Source: Hippophae tibetana (taxonomy: Eukaryota; Streptophyta; Magnoliopsida; Rosales; Elaeagnaceae). From it: 64,000 nucleotides of DNA. Under the pieces are notes generated by a model. That model saw only the letters and a list, made by a program, of their open reading frames with translations, did no database searches and was not told the origin of the DNA. A program made the position numbers and the translations under genes. The stretch is taken from positions 21,589,501 through 21,653,500 of the forward strand of contig CM072806.1 in assembly GCA_037013495.1 (NCBI GenBank), written 5' to 3'. This document shows, in pieces, positions 11,142 through 24,425 of the stretch; the first letter of the stretch is position 1; each line of letters starts with the position of its first letter.

Positions 11142-13080
11142 TACTAGACATACGTGGTTGTATTACTAGTCAAAAGCATGGACATGGAAATGTTAAAAAT
11201 ACTTTAAAGCATATCAATATTCTTGTCTGCAGTAAGGGTAGCCATATAGAAATTGAGTGAAAGTCGATTTATTCTAGATTATTGAAATTTGTTGTTTGGT
11301 AAATTCTGGTTTTAAACTTTTGAGTTCTTATTTATAAATTAAATAAATGCTTAATTTATCAAAGTAAATTGCTACAAATTTGATTCAATACAAATAATTT
11401 TGTAAGGTGTGATGTTAGGTATCTATTCATCCTCAAAATTTATCCAAATTTACAAATACTAACTTTTAAACTTGTAACTTTTAAAATTTTACCAACAGGT
11501 ATTAAAAGTTTTAAATTTTTATTTATAGATTTAAAATTTTTGATTTATAAATATATATTTTAGTAGTAAAATTATTATCTTTTTATAAAAATATTAGCCT
11601 TGAACCCCATTTCTTACTTGACGATCAAACTTCCCTTCACAAATCTTGTTGTTTGCCATTAAAGTAAGGTGCATAGAACAAATTAAAGTAAGAAATTTTG
11701 AAACCAATATTACAAAATATGATGTTTAGCAATATATATATTACAAAATAACCTGAGTAAAATATGATTTAACCCAACATAACTAAATACACCTCCATGA
11801 TCGGAAAAAAATGCACCATCAAGTCTGACTTTTTTTTCTCCTACTTCTTCCGATCTGAGTCCACAAGGCAAATTTGACCAAATGGCTTATAATAGGATAT
11901 TTGACGCACCAAAAATACAAGTTAAAAGTTAATTCCTTATTTATTTACTTTTTATCTTTTAGACGTAATATACTTCAATTAAGTGTTCAACTCGGAGAGT
12001 ATAAATAAAAATTATATTTTTAATTATTAATTTATTAAAAAATTAATTAAAGTAATGAATGTTTTGAATTGAGAGTAAAAATGACGAAAAAAAATAATGA
12101 GACAAGATTTTTGAAAAATAATAATACAAAATATATGATTACGTGAATATTTTTGTAACTAACATATAACCCAACTAATTATATTATGAATATAAATAAA
12201 AAATTTAAATTATAAATCAGTTTTATAATTTAAAGTTTTTATTGAATTTTTAACTTTAACTTAATTTAAGTATGCTTAAATTTTTTATATTTTCTTATCA
12301 TGTAATTGATTAATAATTCGATTATAAACCAATTTAAATTCTAAATAATTTATAACTATAATTACTAGATTTAATATATTTATTGCATTCAAATATAAAA
12401 ATGTAATAATTAAACTAAGTAAGATTAAATCCGTTGATAATCTTTAATCAAAATATTAAATTCTAATTGTAACAAAAAAATGGCAAAGTGTTACATAGAA
12501 TAAGAACATTATTAATTAAAAGCTAATATCTTAAAATAACAATAACAATATTAATTGAATAAATTAGTTGATATTTTTAATTTATACATTTATATTTTTG
12601 ATTTTTAAATATAAAATTTAACACGTTCAAAATCCAGTGTTATTTTCTTAAATTTTGTGATTTTTATAGCTAGTTATTTTAATGTGATTGTGAACAAATA
12701 AAGTGTAAAGAGGATGCTAATTTTTTTAAATAACTTTATCTAATGAATGTTAAAATATATTTCCTAAAGAATAATTAAGACAATAGGGTTTATATCTTTG
12801 TCTAAATTATCTCATCCCTAATATTATTATATTAAAGGAAAAAGTAACATTATTGAAATAATTGTTTACAAATTTAACTGTTAATAACTGAAAATGCTAT
12901 CTATTATTTATCTACTTTTACTGTTTCGTATTTTAGGGTTATTTTAAATGAAAAAAGTGGTGATATTAATTTTTTTAAATTGTTAATATTACTATTATGT
13001 TTTATTAATGACGACTTATATAATATTAATGGTATTAAGATATAATTATTCATATAGATAAAACATTTATATATTACTTT

Positions 13081-13084
<4 letters not shown>

Positions 13085-13117
<33 letters not shown>
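13085..13117. repeat. (TAA)11 microsatellite
   Basis: Eleven uninterrupted TAA units. Confidence 0.97.
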
Positions 13118-13119
<2 letters not shown>

Positions 13120-13295
13120 GTGGTCGAGTTAAAGTATTTTAACAAAATTGTCATAAGAAGTCAAATGTATGCTTTCCGCCAAAAATTATAAATTATATTT
13201 TATGGCAGTTCTTTGATGCTCAGAAATTTTATAGCAATTGTTATCTCAAAGGAAAAAAATTAATGAAAAAAGCATCATGCCAAATATCAATATTT

Positions 13296-13355
<60 letters not shown>
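13296..13355. repeat. (TA)n microsatellite, imperfect
   Basis: About 60 bases of nearly pure TA dinucleotides with a few interruptions (ACATA, TGTA). Confidence 0.95.
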
Positions 13356-16300
13356 AAGTAAACACCCTTTGAGTCACATCCATGAAATTTTTATTTATTT
13401 ATTTAAATAAATTAAAATTTTATTAAATATCAAATAATATCATTTACATAAAAAATCATTAATTTAAATACATCAATAATTAAAATTATTAAATCAAAAT
13501 TAAAATTATTTTTAAATATACAAAAAAAAACATTGAGTATTTATCTTTTCTTATATTTTAATACTTTTTAATCGACTGTTTGATTGTTCCAGCGTTATTT
13601 TTTAGAAAAAATAAAATCTTGATATTAAATTATAATTTTCATAATTTTTAATACTATAAATATAAATAATAAAGATTTAGATTTGACAATAAAATATAAA
13701 TTTTAAAGATATAAATATGAAATATATGATTATAAGTAAATACTTAGATGTAAAAAAAAATTCCTAGAGTCATATCTAGTTGAAAAAAACACAAATATGT
13801 GTTTTATTTAAAATAACTAATAAAATGAAGAAGAAAAACATATCGAGATGGAATCTTATAGCAGAAGATTATCTTTGAAACAAATTAACTTTTCGATGGC
13901 TAAGAGGAAAAAAACCAAAAAAAAAAAAGGAAAAAAAAATGGGTAGGGTTTTAGTAATTCTTTTATTTATTTCTCGTTTCTTGAAAAATATAAGAAGAAT
14001 GAGGAATATTAATGCCAAACCTACATATTTTCAATGCAAACAAATAATATATATTATTACACTAGAGAATATCACGCCAAATATCAAATACTTATTTTGA
14101 TTGATCTCAATTTTGCAGTAATTTAATATTGAAGGAGCAAAACTCGTATGCATTATTGTGGCCATGTTGTATGTCAAATAAAAAGGTTAGTAGTCAAAGG
14201 GACGGGCTCCTTCATTATTTGTTCTTGATCGACATGCGGGCACCGCCGATGGTCATCTTAAATGGCCAAGCCAAAGGAAAATTTTAATTTTGTTGACAAG
14301 GTCACATTTTCAAAGGATGAGGCTATTGGATAAGAGAAAATATGTATGCATCGGTGGTATGGGTATATGCGTATGGCCACCTGGTGGATCCCATTTATAG
14401 GGAGATAACTGATATATTTCAGTACTATTAGTAAATATAATTAGACTCACGTAATACTATAAAATTATTATAAAAAAAAAAAATACATATTTTCTTTCTC
14501 TTCTTATCTCTCATTTATCTCTATTCTCCATTTTAATAATTCTGGAGCAGCAATTAAGTTCTATTATAAAATTAATGAATATTTTTTCTTAGTAAAAGGG
14601 CTGTGAGTTGGGTTGAATTCGAATCTTAATTTTATGAGCTGTATAATAGAATGGACCGAACTCAATTTCTTTTTTCTTCCTAAAAATAATATGGTAACTT
14701 TATTAATTTGTCTTTTAATTTTTCACTAGATTGATTTAGTGCATTAATTTTATTATCTCATGTAAATTATTCTCATAACTTTTGACTAAATCTATTTAAT
14801 CTCATAATTTTATTAACTCGTTAAATTTGATCCCCTAATATTAATTTTACCATTTTAATCTCCTAGAATTTTCAAATTAGAACCATAAGTATTATTTGTT
14901 AAAATAACAGTAAAAACGATGAAAGTCAGGTGATGATTAGATGACCAATCTATACTTCTCAAGCAATACTTGCCTTCACACCAGATCTACCATTTTTTTG
15001 GCATATTTCTCACATAATAGCTATGATGGTCATAAAACTTCATTAATCATAAAAATTTATGGTTTTTGGATATTCAATGTCCATACCTTCTAGGACAGAT
15101 ATGGTGGACAATTTGTAATCTCAATTCAATGTAATTTTACTCACGCCCCTCTCTCATATTTCTCTCTAAATTCTAGTTATTACTTCTTCATCTTTTAAAT
15201 TTTAATTGTCGGAGTTACCTCACTTCATATATTTATTTTTTAAAGCTATATAAACCAACTACTATTTGTGGTTGTTTTTCATTTAGATCTAGATGTATAA
15301 TGACTTTTATTCATATAGATTTTATCTAATGCAATTTTCTGATATATTTTTGTTACTTTTTATGCAAAATTTTTTTATTTGGATCTAATTTTAGATATAT
15401 ATTTTTATTTTATTTGTTGAAAATAATGATACTTCAAAGACTAAATGGAATCAATAAAATTGGTGGAAGATATTGATATACATCTTATAGGGTTCCAGAC
15501 AAACAAATATCAATTAAATGAGTTGAATATTATTAGTGCTAATACTAGAACAATCTAAAAAAATGCTTGTGTAATACATTGTAAATGATGATATAATTGG
15601 ATTTTCTTTCTATCTTCGATTTTAATGATCCAAACTTTTTATTTTAAAAAATGTCTATATCTTCTATATTTTTTTGGGATAATTATCATTAATCTCACTT
15701 TTGTTTTATTCTAGTATTAATGACACCTATAGTGTTTTATTTTGTTTCAATTAGGTTACCTCTATTTTAAGTTAATATTATTAATGTATTTGAATAGTTA
15801 ACGATTTTAACTTTTCATCCAATAATATAATTTTATTTTCTATAACTCTGATACTAAATTGTGACCAGTTGTATCATATCGTTAATTTTTATTTCTTGCA
15901 CATTATTATTTAAAGGTAAATCTTTAAATTTCTTATCAAAACATTATTTTAATTTTATATTTTTCTTATTTTATTTTTATATTTCTTTGTATTCATTTTC
16001 TTATTTTATTAATTTTATAAATATTATAAACAAATATTTAATCATTCAAGATTTTTAATTAACATAGAATTATAATTATCATACCTGAATTTAATAGATC
16101 CACCATGATTTTCCCTTTCATTGTTCATCTTTTTTTGTTACACCTTATATGTCTCAGCTTGCTCAAACCTTAATCCTAGTAATGATGAAATATTTACATT
16201 TGTATATATAGTGTTCAAATTAGACTTACTAGAAAATAGAAAAAAAAATTGATTGTACTCTATTTTATTCATAATATTAATAATTATTACAATTTTAAAA

Positions 16301-17025
16301 ATCAACTAAAAACCTTAAAGAGATTTTTAACGACTCATAATTTATATATATATAATTACTAGATAAATAATTTTAAGAGTAGATAGGTTATTTCTGAAGC
16401 TTTGTCCAACTAATAGAAATAAAGCAAGGATCCATGTTTACAATAGTGGAGAATCAATGTTTTGTCACTATTTTAATAATTCACTTATCTTTCTGCTTTT
16501 GGTTTTTGAAATGAAGAGTTTCATTTCCTTGGACCTATCGATTGAAGATGTGGGTTCTACATTTTTATTCTTCTTTATTGTTTTCTACATACAGTCATTT
16601 TAATGATGTAGAGAATGATACATCTTCATCATCTCGATCTCTAATGCAATATATGCATTTGTAATCCTTAATGATTTTTTGGTGTAAAAACTAATCCTTA
16701 GTGATTTTTTGGCATAACAACTAACACTTTTCACATTTATTGACAAGTTTTCAGGTTATTACTATTAAAATTTGACTCAAATTTATTGATTTTCTCACTA
16801 TCTTCTTCAGTAAGGGTCATATTGTTATAGAAATTGATTTTGACTTTATTAGTAGAATGATTTACTTTAATTTAAGAAGAATTATTAATTTTTCTGAGTT
16901 CGTGATAAATTTGACCTAACATCTGTCATCTTAGTATACAAAGTTTATTTGTATTAAATTTCTTTTTTAGAAGCGCCCTTGGTTTTGTAACTTTTTTATT
17001 AGTATTGGAAATCCCTAATTTGATA

Positions 17026-18813
17026 AAATGATAAGGACTAACACAACCTTCTTCATTTCAATCCATAAGTGAACTGAAAAATATGAGATAGACAAGCTTC
17101 TCACATGCTCTTATCTTTTTTCTAAAGTTTTTGATAACCTTCTTGACATTTTTAGAAAAATAATTTAATTCACTTAAATTAATTCCTAAATATAGGTTCT
17201 CAATTAAACCTGTATGGAAAGTTTTGTAAACAAAAATTGGATCAACTTCTTCAAGAATATGAAATTTACTACCTGTGGGGAATTCTTTTTCTATGATGTA
17301 CAATTTCATATCTTGGATATGTTCATGAGTAGATTTTTGGTCAAATTTTTTGGTATTATTTATGTAACATGTACACGATCTAATGACCTAAGATACCTCG
17401 CTTATATTAAGGATAATCCTTGTATATAACGACCTAATAAACTTGAAAATCAAGATATGAGGATCAAGACTTGGCCTATGTTAACAAACTAGTACACCGT
17501 CTTAATGATCTAGGTCACATCTTATTGTAAGGACTCAAACAACATGTATATAACAACCTATCTATGTGATACCTATGGCGATCTGACTTATTAAGGGCTA
17601 AATTGTATATATTTTAGTCGCTCAAGAGCTTTAACCTATGTACCTTTGACTCATGTTTTGGTAGGTGAAATTTATACCTCTTTAATGAGGAGAATACAAG
17701 ATCTGTTCATTTTGTCAATATTTCTACTTCTCTATAAAAATCACTAGAATTCCTAACATATGAAATTCTCTCCAAACAATTGACACTGTCTGTGAGAACT
17801 CAAATCTTTCTAGTCCATATTTAGCATTTGAGACCTTCAATCTTATCCCTAGGAGAATTATCTCATGTTTTAGAGATATTTACTCCGCACAAAATAGACA
17901 ACCCTCATTCATTTACCGAGTAGGCTAATATTCTCACTCACCCAACTATAAGGCTGGATCTCAATGAACAAATCCATCTCTCATCATCCATCAGGGTATC
18001 ACATGGTCACAAATTGATAAGAAACGGATGCCATTCAGATGGATATGAGACAAGGGAACCAAAGTTAGTCCTAAAGTAAGATTCCCTTGAGAAAGCTCAC
18101 TACTTTTAACTTTAAGAAATTTCTTGCTATTAAGCTAGTTTGGAATGTTACAGCAATCATAATGACAATGGCACTATTAGTGACTCAACATCAGTAGCTC
18201 TTGAGAAATTGTTCAAATTGCCAAGAATTGGGGCTACATGAAAAATATGCAAAAGAAGAGTAAACCTTGCGCTTATTGTTCTTTCCTTTGTATCAAGTAG
18301 AGGCTCTGTCCATGCACTATTCTGAGGTGGTTGAATTTCCTTCCAAGCTCGATAGTTTTCCCTGCTAACATTTGAAACTTTTTTGGTTTACCTACCTCAA
18401 TTGGGCCTAGTAAGAACAAGCTGAGCAGAAAACACATGGGCTTGACTAAACTAGACCTAGTACAAATTGGGGAGGATTGAGAAAGCTCGCGTCTTTATGA
18501 TAAGATTAAGATATGTTGTGGCTGATATAGACCGAGAAAACCACGTACTAAACCTGGAGTAATACCTGCTGGGTTAGGTCAGTTGGAACCGGTACGAATC
18601 GTTAAAAAATGGCCTAGGCTTATGCAATTGAAATGCCACAATTTGAGGAAGAACGTACTAGGTCCTGGTCAGCTGGAGTTGGAAAAATGAAAAGGAAAGA
18701 GTAGGTGCACATCATCATTTGAACATGATGTTGCGGGCACGATAAACATCATAGTGAGAAACTAGGAAAGATATGGGTCGTTGGGTTGGAAAAGTGAATC
18801 GCTAGCTGGGTAT
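17026..18813 (+). mobile_element. decayed Ty3/gypsy remnant (Tat-like): LTR end, primer binding site and 5' internal part
   Basis: At 17780-17798 the sequence TTGACACTGTCTGTGAGAA resembles the plant Tat-type primer binding site TTGGCGCCGTCTGTGGGAA, with four differences, all transitions. A TATA box (TATAAAAA, 17733-17740) lies about 45 bases upstream and the LTR would end in CAAACA at 17778. The LTR start is not fixed; TGATAAGGAC at 17026 is only a candidate. Downstream, up to the Athila LTR at 18814, is non-coding sequence somewhat less AT-rich than the background, probably decayed internal DNA. This is family recognition from a short motif only. Confidence 0.45.
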
Positions 18814-20490
18814 TGATGAGTGCTTAAAAATCACTATAATTATCATGATTTTATCATACTTTTATTAATTAAAAAGATTTATATTTATATGATTTTATAT
18901 TTTTATATAAATTTATCTTTTTTAGAATCACATGTATTTTTGTTTCAAAAAAATAACTTAAAGACTCAAAGAAAATAACTGAAGGCAACACATCACAAAT
19001 ATATTAAGAAAATAAATGAGGAAAAATCAAAAAAATGGAAAAATTTGGACAAAGTGGATAAAAAATGTCAAAAAGGCCATAATCTTGCACGTAGCCCCCC
19101 ATATGTGTCAACCAATGCGCGCAACCATGCCATACCACACCGAGCAACATGTACAATCATGTCGTACAATGCCGAAGTCTACGCGGATCCTCTCATACAA
19201 TACTGAACTTGCGTGCACATTTGCATCCATCTGAGCCCAAGCGTGCTGCATCATGCCGAACCCATGCGCCCAATATGCCGAATTCGCACACATCACTGCT
19301 TGCGTTAGCACTTACGTCAGCTCTTTCTTTTTCTAGTTTTATTAATTTTTAGTTGTAAATTTCTTCTCTTTTTGAGTAGAACTAGCTATGTTTTTTTGTA
19401 AATTTATAGCTTTTTTATTCAATAAATGGACATGCAAATTTGTTTGGAGGTTTTCTAGAAATGGAATTAGCATTAAGATTCTATAAGGATTCTTATTCTT
19501 TATAGTTATTTTTAAGTTTTATTCTTATATGTTATATTTAATTTTTGTGTGATTAAATTTAACATAACTGATTATTTACAAACATGATATAATAATAAAG
19601 TTGTTATACCTGCAAAATATTAAATAGGTAAAAATCTCTATAAAAGGAATTGATTTTGTTTTTATTTAAGATTTTATATTAAAAATGTTGAGAGAAATAT
19701 ATTATTTTTCATTACAAACTTAAATCTAAAAAATAGATTTTAAGGTTTAATTATTCGGTTGGATTTAGAGTATGTTATTTTATTTGTTGGTACAATCGCC
19801 TGATAGGTAGAGTGATTCTCTATTTCAAAAGTTTTTATAAAAATTATTATTCAAAAATGTATTAAGAATATATTTTTAGTAATGATTTTAAAACTTAAAA
19901 GTTAGTACTGAGATAATTAGATACTTAAGTTTAATTTGGATACATTGAATAAAGTTTAAACTGTCTAACCCCACTACCAAATGTGACATTTAAATAGTTC
20001 ATTTTTAATCTCTTAGAAAAAAAATTAATTTAATTAACCAAATTACTACACTCATAAGTGTTAATTGATTTATTTAATTAACAAAGAATATCTAACCCCA
20101 CCAAATATTGTATTCATATAAAAAAAGAGAATCAATAAATATAAATTTATATCTTTAATAACCTAAATAATATGAGCAAGTATAATTAACTTAGTTATTA
20201 TATCCATAAATACTCTACTATTATAAATGAGAAATATTTGCATAAATGTTTATTGAATCTATATCTATGTTTATTTATATGTTATTAGATTAGGAAAACA
20301 CAAAAACCCAAAGTATCGTGACAGGACGTTTAAAATTTAATTTCGTTTTTGAAAGTTCGAATAATAAGTTAAAAACACATATATTTCTTACTTAGATCGA
20401 CTTTGTGAGTATACTTATTATTTTCTATGAAATGATTCGTGCATTTGTGAGAGTTTTTAAAATATAAAATCAAAATATTTGTAGGTTATG
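18814..20490 (+). repeat. 5' LTR of element A
   Basis: It starts TGATGAGTGCTTAAAAA and aligns along its length with the LTRs at 30484 and 53093. A GC-rich island lies at about 19085-19310. Compared with the 30484 copy it lacks about 120 bases between ACGTCA and GCTCTTTC (near 19318), which include that copy's TATA box. Alignment ends near 20490, before the expected GCATCA terminus. Confidence 0.75.
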
Positions 20491-22009
20491 TCTAAGTAAC
20501 TTAGAATTTTATAGCATGAAAAATAAAGATCTAAGTAAGTTCTGTCTAGGAAACTAGTTCTTCGAAGTCTTTGTGCAACTAGTCTTTCCTCATAATGTTG
20601 CTCTATTTAGGAGGATGGGTTTTAAAGAGCATGTACCCCACCATTCTTTCTGGTGTGCGCTCTTCATTAATATTGATTATGTTATTTAAATAATAAAAAA
20701 ATTATGAAGCTATCTCCAAAATTTCAAAAATTTTAATCACAATTTGTGACAAAATGAGGTAGTTCCTTTGTTAGATCTAAGTATAACTATGTTTTGATGT
20801 CTTAATTATTTGATTTTCACATAGACGTGAGTTATCTAAAACCCATAATCATGTCCTTAATTTTAAGTATATAAAATTTTGAAAATTCATTAGGCATGAC
20901 TGAAAATGTATAGGTAGACAACCTTGTCCTACCTATAGGTTTGATTAACTCAATAATGTGGGGATATTGAGTTTACTTAAAATGAAATCCCCCCAAGTTA
21001 CATCTTGTTAAAACATTAAACTAAACGTTGGATGATAGGCAATCCATCATTTTAGGTAATTTTCTTTTATTTATTTAATATATTTTGTTTATTTTAGTTT
21101 AATTGAGAGTGAATAATTTTAGAATTATTAAAACTAATAATATTTTTTGAGATTTTAGAATATCGCATCGATCTGTCTGTGTGGACTTGAATGATGAACA
21201 TGATGAATGAACCTACATTTCTCCATAACTACTTGCACATTCTCAGGAAACATGTAATTTTTCTTCTCTTTTCTCTTTATATTTAATTTATAATTGTTAC
21301 ATTGAGGACAATGTAACTTCTAGGTCAAGGGTGATGAAAAGTTACCGTGTTTAATTTCAAAATTTTTAACAATTTTTAAAAAAAATATCTTTATATTTTC
21401 ATTTTTATTATGTTTGATTTTATTTTCTTTGTGTAGTTAAGTAATTTTTTTAAAAAACTTTTCTTAATTTTTTTTATCATTTCTTTAAATCAAATTTAAG
21501 TAAATAATCAAGTCTTTTACACTGTTAGGTTAATTTTTAAAAAACATTATAAAATATATTTTTTTGGTAATTATTTAGTTTTTGTCATGACTAGTATTTC
21601 TTGATAATATATGAAAATTATATTAAACCCAAAATTGATGTTTAAGAATCAAATAAAAGAAACTATCCTTGTGAGACATAATTTAAGCCTAATTTCCTTT
21701 ATTCTGAGTGAAATATATTTTTTCTACTCCAAACAAATTTATTATTTCTTCAAATTTTTAGATAATCTCTATATGTATTAACATTAAATGTATGAATTTT
21801 TTCTCATCTTAATAGAATTTTGTATATATATATATATATATATTAAATTAAATGATTTAAGCATAAATTAATAATATATGTTTTTATCTCATTCATTCAA
21901 GAGTGCTACAAAAAAAGAGACATATATGAGGTTACCTAAACCAAAAATCTAACAGAAAAGTCACAAAATTAATCACTCATCAAAATCCTACAAAAATGTA
22001 CAATATGTA
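20490..22009 (+). other. 3' non-coding internal region of element A, left part
   Basis: It holds the motif TTACATTGAGGACAATGTAA (21297-21316), also found in element B, and a block GGATGATAGGCAATCCATCA (21030-21049). No gag, protease, RT or integrase remains. It ends with ATGTA (22005-22009), the left target duplication of element B. Confidence 0.6.
21297..21316 (+). promoter_or_regulatory. hairpin motif shared by elements A and B (copy in A)
   Basis: The arms TTACATTG and CAATGTAA are perfect complements round an AGGA loop. The identical 20 bases occur in element B at 25230-25249, in the corresponding place between the coding region and the 3' LTR. The role is unknown; an RNA structure or regulatory site retained in this lineage is possible. 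Confidence 0.7.
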
Positions 22010-23612
22010 TGATGCTGATTTTCGCAAGTGTACGAATCGTTCAAGTAATAAAGTGTACAAAAAGTACGGATATCGAACCCACAAGGAATGGCGTTACTAA
22101 GTACCGAAATTGACTAACCCTAATTTTATTTGAAAACCGAATTGTTGAAATTGTTTTAAAAGCAAATTGACATAAAACTAAACGCAAATAACAAAATTTA
22201 ATGTTGTTCACAAATGATTAAAAACGCTAAGGCATTTGATTTCGCTAAATCAATTCAATCCGATTTCAAGTCATGTTATATGAGATTCAAAGCTAAAAGT
22301 GATGGTTGAAAAACCCAAACTTATCTAATACTCTTTCTCAAGTTATATTAGAATTACTTATCTATGAAAACCAACTATATTTCTATGAAGATTTAATCAC
22401 AAATAAGCACATTACGATTTATGGAATTTCTAGAATAACCACATACATCATGCATTAGGTGTCAAACTCGCATTCAACATACGGTATTTATCACAAGAAG
22501 CATTCATTACACATCTCCTCTCGGTCTCAATATAATGCAACAAATCATCTAAATCTTGATCAGAAATTTAAAAGCATTAAGCATGGAAATAAATACTCAA
22601 CTTGAAAACAATGAATTCATATAACAATAACAAAAGAAATCAGATTTCCTTGATTTAACTACATCATAGCCTTAGCAAAAACGAATTAGTTCATAACGGA
22701 AATAAGAACAAACATAATTTCAATTGAATCCATGAATAACAAATATCAATAAACTGCAGAATATAAAAACTAAGGAGAAGAGATGAAAAACTCTAGAAGA
22801 TGAAGGCTTGGTAGCAACAATGGTGAAGATCCTTCAAGTTTCTCCAAAATTTCCTTCTCTTCTCCAAAAATGCCTTTGAACTCTGCTTTCTCCGTGCCCC
22901 TCTTTTCCATCATAATGTTTATATCTAGGGTTTGGGGGGCAATTTTGGAACAAAACAACATAAAAAATGTATTTTTGGACGAAACTCGCCGGCGGCGACA
23001 TTATTCTCGCCGCGGCGAGATTTCTGGAAATTTAAATATTTAGGTTTTTGATTTTGGCCGGCGGCCAAAATAATGTGGCCGGCGGCTAGACACTTTGGCC
23101 GGCGGCCAACATAATTTGGCCGGCGGCGAGATACTTTGGCCGGCGGCGAGAATTATTTGGCCGGCGGCGAGATTAGTTAACCAAAATTTGTGCTCTCGGG
23201 AAGATTTTTGCCAGATTTTAGCCGGCGGCGAGATTCTTTGGCCGGCGGCGAGATACTTTGGCCGGCGGCGAGAATAATTTGGCCGGCGGCGAGATTCACT
23301 TGGCCATAATCCGTGCTCCCTGCATGATTTTCCTCATTTTTTCCGTAAGGTTTTCGCCGGCGGCGAGAATACTCTCGCCGGCGGCGAAATTCCAAATTTT
23401 GAATTTTTTTTTCTCTTTTTATTTTCATTCAATCCCGATCATTATACTTTGTCCCTAACTTCTCCAAAATCATGATTTTACCTGAAATTGCACTTTAAAC
23501 ACGAAATACCCGTGAAATGACATTTGTGGATTAAATAATCAAATAAACACAATTTTCACACAAATATCAACATTTAAATCATAACAAAAATGCAATAATT
23601 TAGCTCTTATCA
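22010..23612 (-). repeat. 3' LTR of element B
   Basis: The ends are TGAT at 22010 and ATCA at 23612 on the plus strand. On the minus strand a TATA box (GATATAAACA) lies at about 22916-22925, preceded by a GC-rich array at 22987-23396. It differs from the other LTR at 22010 (T/A), 22017 (G/T) and 23381 (G/A). Confidence 0.96.
22987..23396. repeat. GC-rich GCCGGCGGCGAGA array in the 3' LTR of element B
   Basis: About a dozen irregularly spaced copies of GGCCGGCGGCGAGA or variants (GGCCGGCGGCCAA, TCGCCGGCGGCGA), separated by short AT-rich spacers. GCCGGC is itself palindromic. The same array is at 28907-29316 in the 5' LTR. It sits immediately upstream of the LTR TATA box. The apparent open frames across it (for example 23095-23277) are composition artefacts. 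Confidence 0.9.
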
Positions 23613-24394
23613 ACAACCCCCAACCAGCTTCTTGCTAGTCTCTAGCAAGAAAAGCGATCTATGAATAATTTAAGAGGAGAAATTAAAAGAAAAATTCAAA
23701 GGAAATTTATTCTATTTACAACATTGCATTAAGCATATGCAATAAGCCTTTAAACCCCTAGGTGGCCCTAGTAGGACGAGTTGTAGTCTCGTGAGGGCTT
23801 CCAGTGACGATACCCACAAACATCATACCTATAACTATACTAACTTAAAACAATAAAATCACATAACAAATAATTTGCACAAATGTCTCAAAAATTGTAA
23901 ATAACACCCAACATATAGAATAATTAAATGTCACCTAAGCTTTAAGAAATCTCAAATGCAAATTTCACTTTTGTTTTTGACTCTTAAACATCCATCAAAC
24001 CACAAACCAATAGCCATAATGCCCGGATAATATTATGCATAACATCCACAAACAAAAAGGTGAAATCTCAAACTCCATAGGCTCACTTTTCAAACCTCTC
24101 TCCACTAATGAAGGAAAAATACACCACTTCGGATCAATAGGACTTTATTAGGCTTGTAATGTTAGGCTTAGGTATTTGGTTAAGAAAGAACGGGAAGTGT
24201 CAAAATACAAATAATAGCACTTATTAGATTAAACACAACCAATTAAGTAAAAGAGTAATACCATTTAACCCAAATTGTTTCTTCCGATCATAACCCATTT
24301 TTCCAAAGATAAACCAACTTCTTCCTCAAATTTTTTTTTTTTCTTCACTCAATTGCTCTTGAAAAGCCAACAAATTTCTTCCAATATATGTGGA

Positions 24395-24425
<31 letters not shown>

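Larger units (their letters stand above)
11142..17025. other. AT-rich intergenic region without recognised genes
   Basis: I see no exon-like coding stretch on either strand. It holds simple repeats (listed separately), a diverged two-copy 30-base tandem at about 16662-16721 (around AATCCTTARTGATTTTTTGG), and a short GC-richer patch at 14190-14280 that I could not assign. Short open frames such as the one near 15861-16058 are AT-composition artefacts. Confidence 0.5.

Noticed and set aside
11142..17025. tRNA or other RNA genes in the long intergenic region
   Set aside because: I looked for cloverleaf-like and box A/B patterns and saw none convincing by eye; a covariance-model scan would be needed to exclude them.
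19016..19352. Open frames in the GC-rich island of the element A LTR (also 30643-30993 and 53341-53668)
   Set aside because: Present only in the LTR islands, not conserved between copies and without a domain.
22987..23396. CRISPR-like regularly repeated array
   Set aside because: Spacing is irregular, the repeats vary, the sequence lies inside an LTR present twice, and this is a plant genome.
23095..23458. Open frames across the GC-rich array (and the copies at 29015-29378)
   Set aside because: Repetitive Ala/Gly/Arg peptides produced by the GCCGGCGGCGAGA words; no start context, and the same frames occur in both LTR copies.
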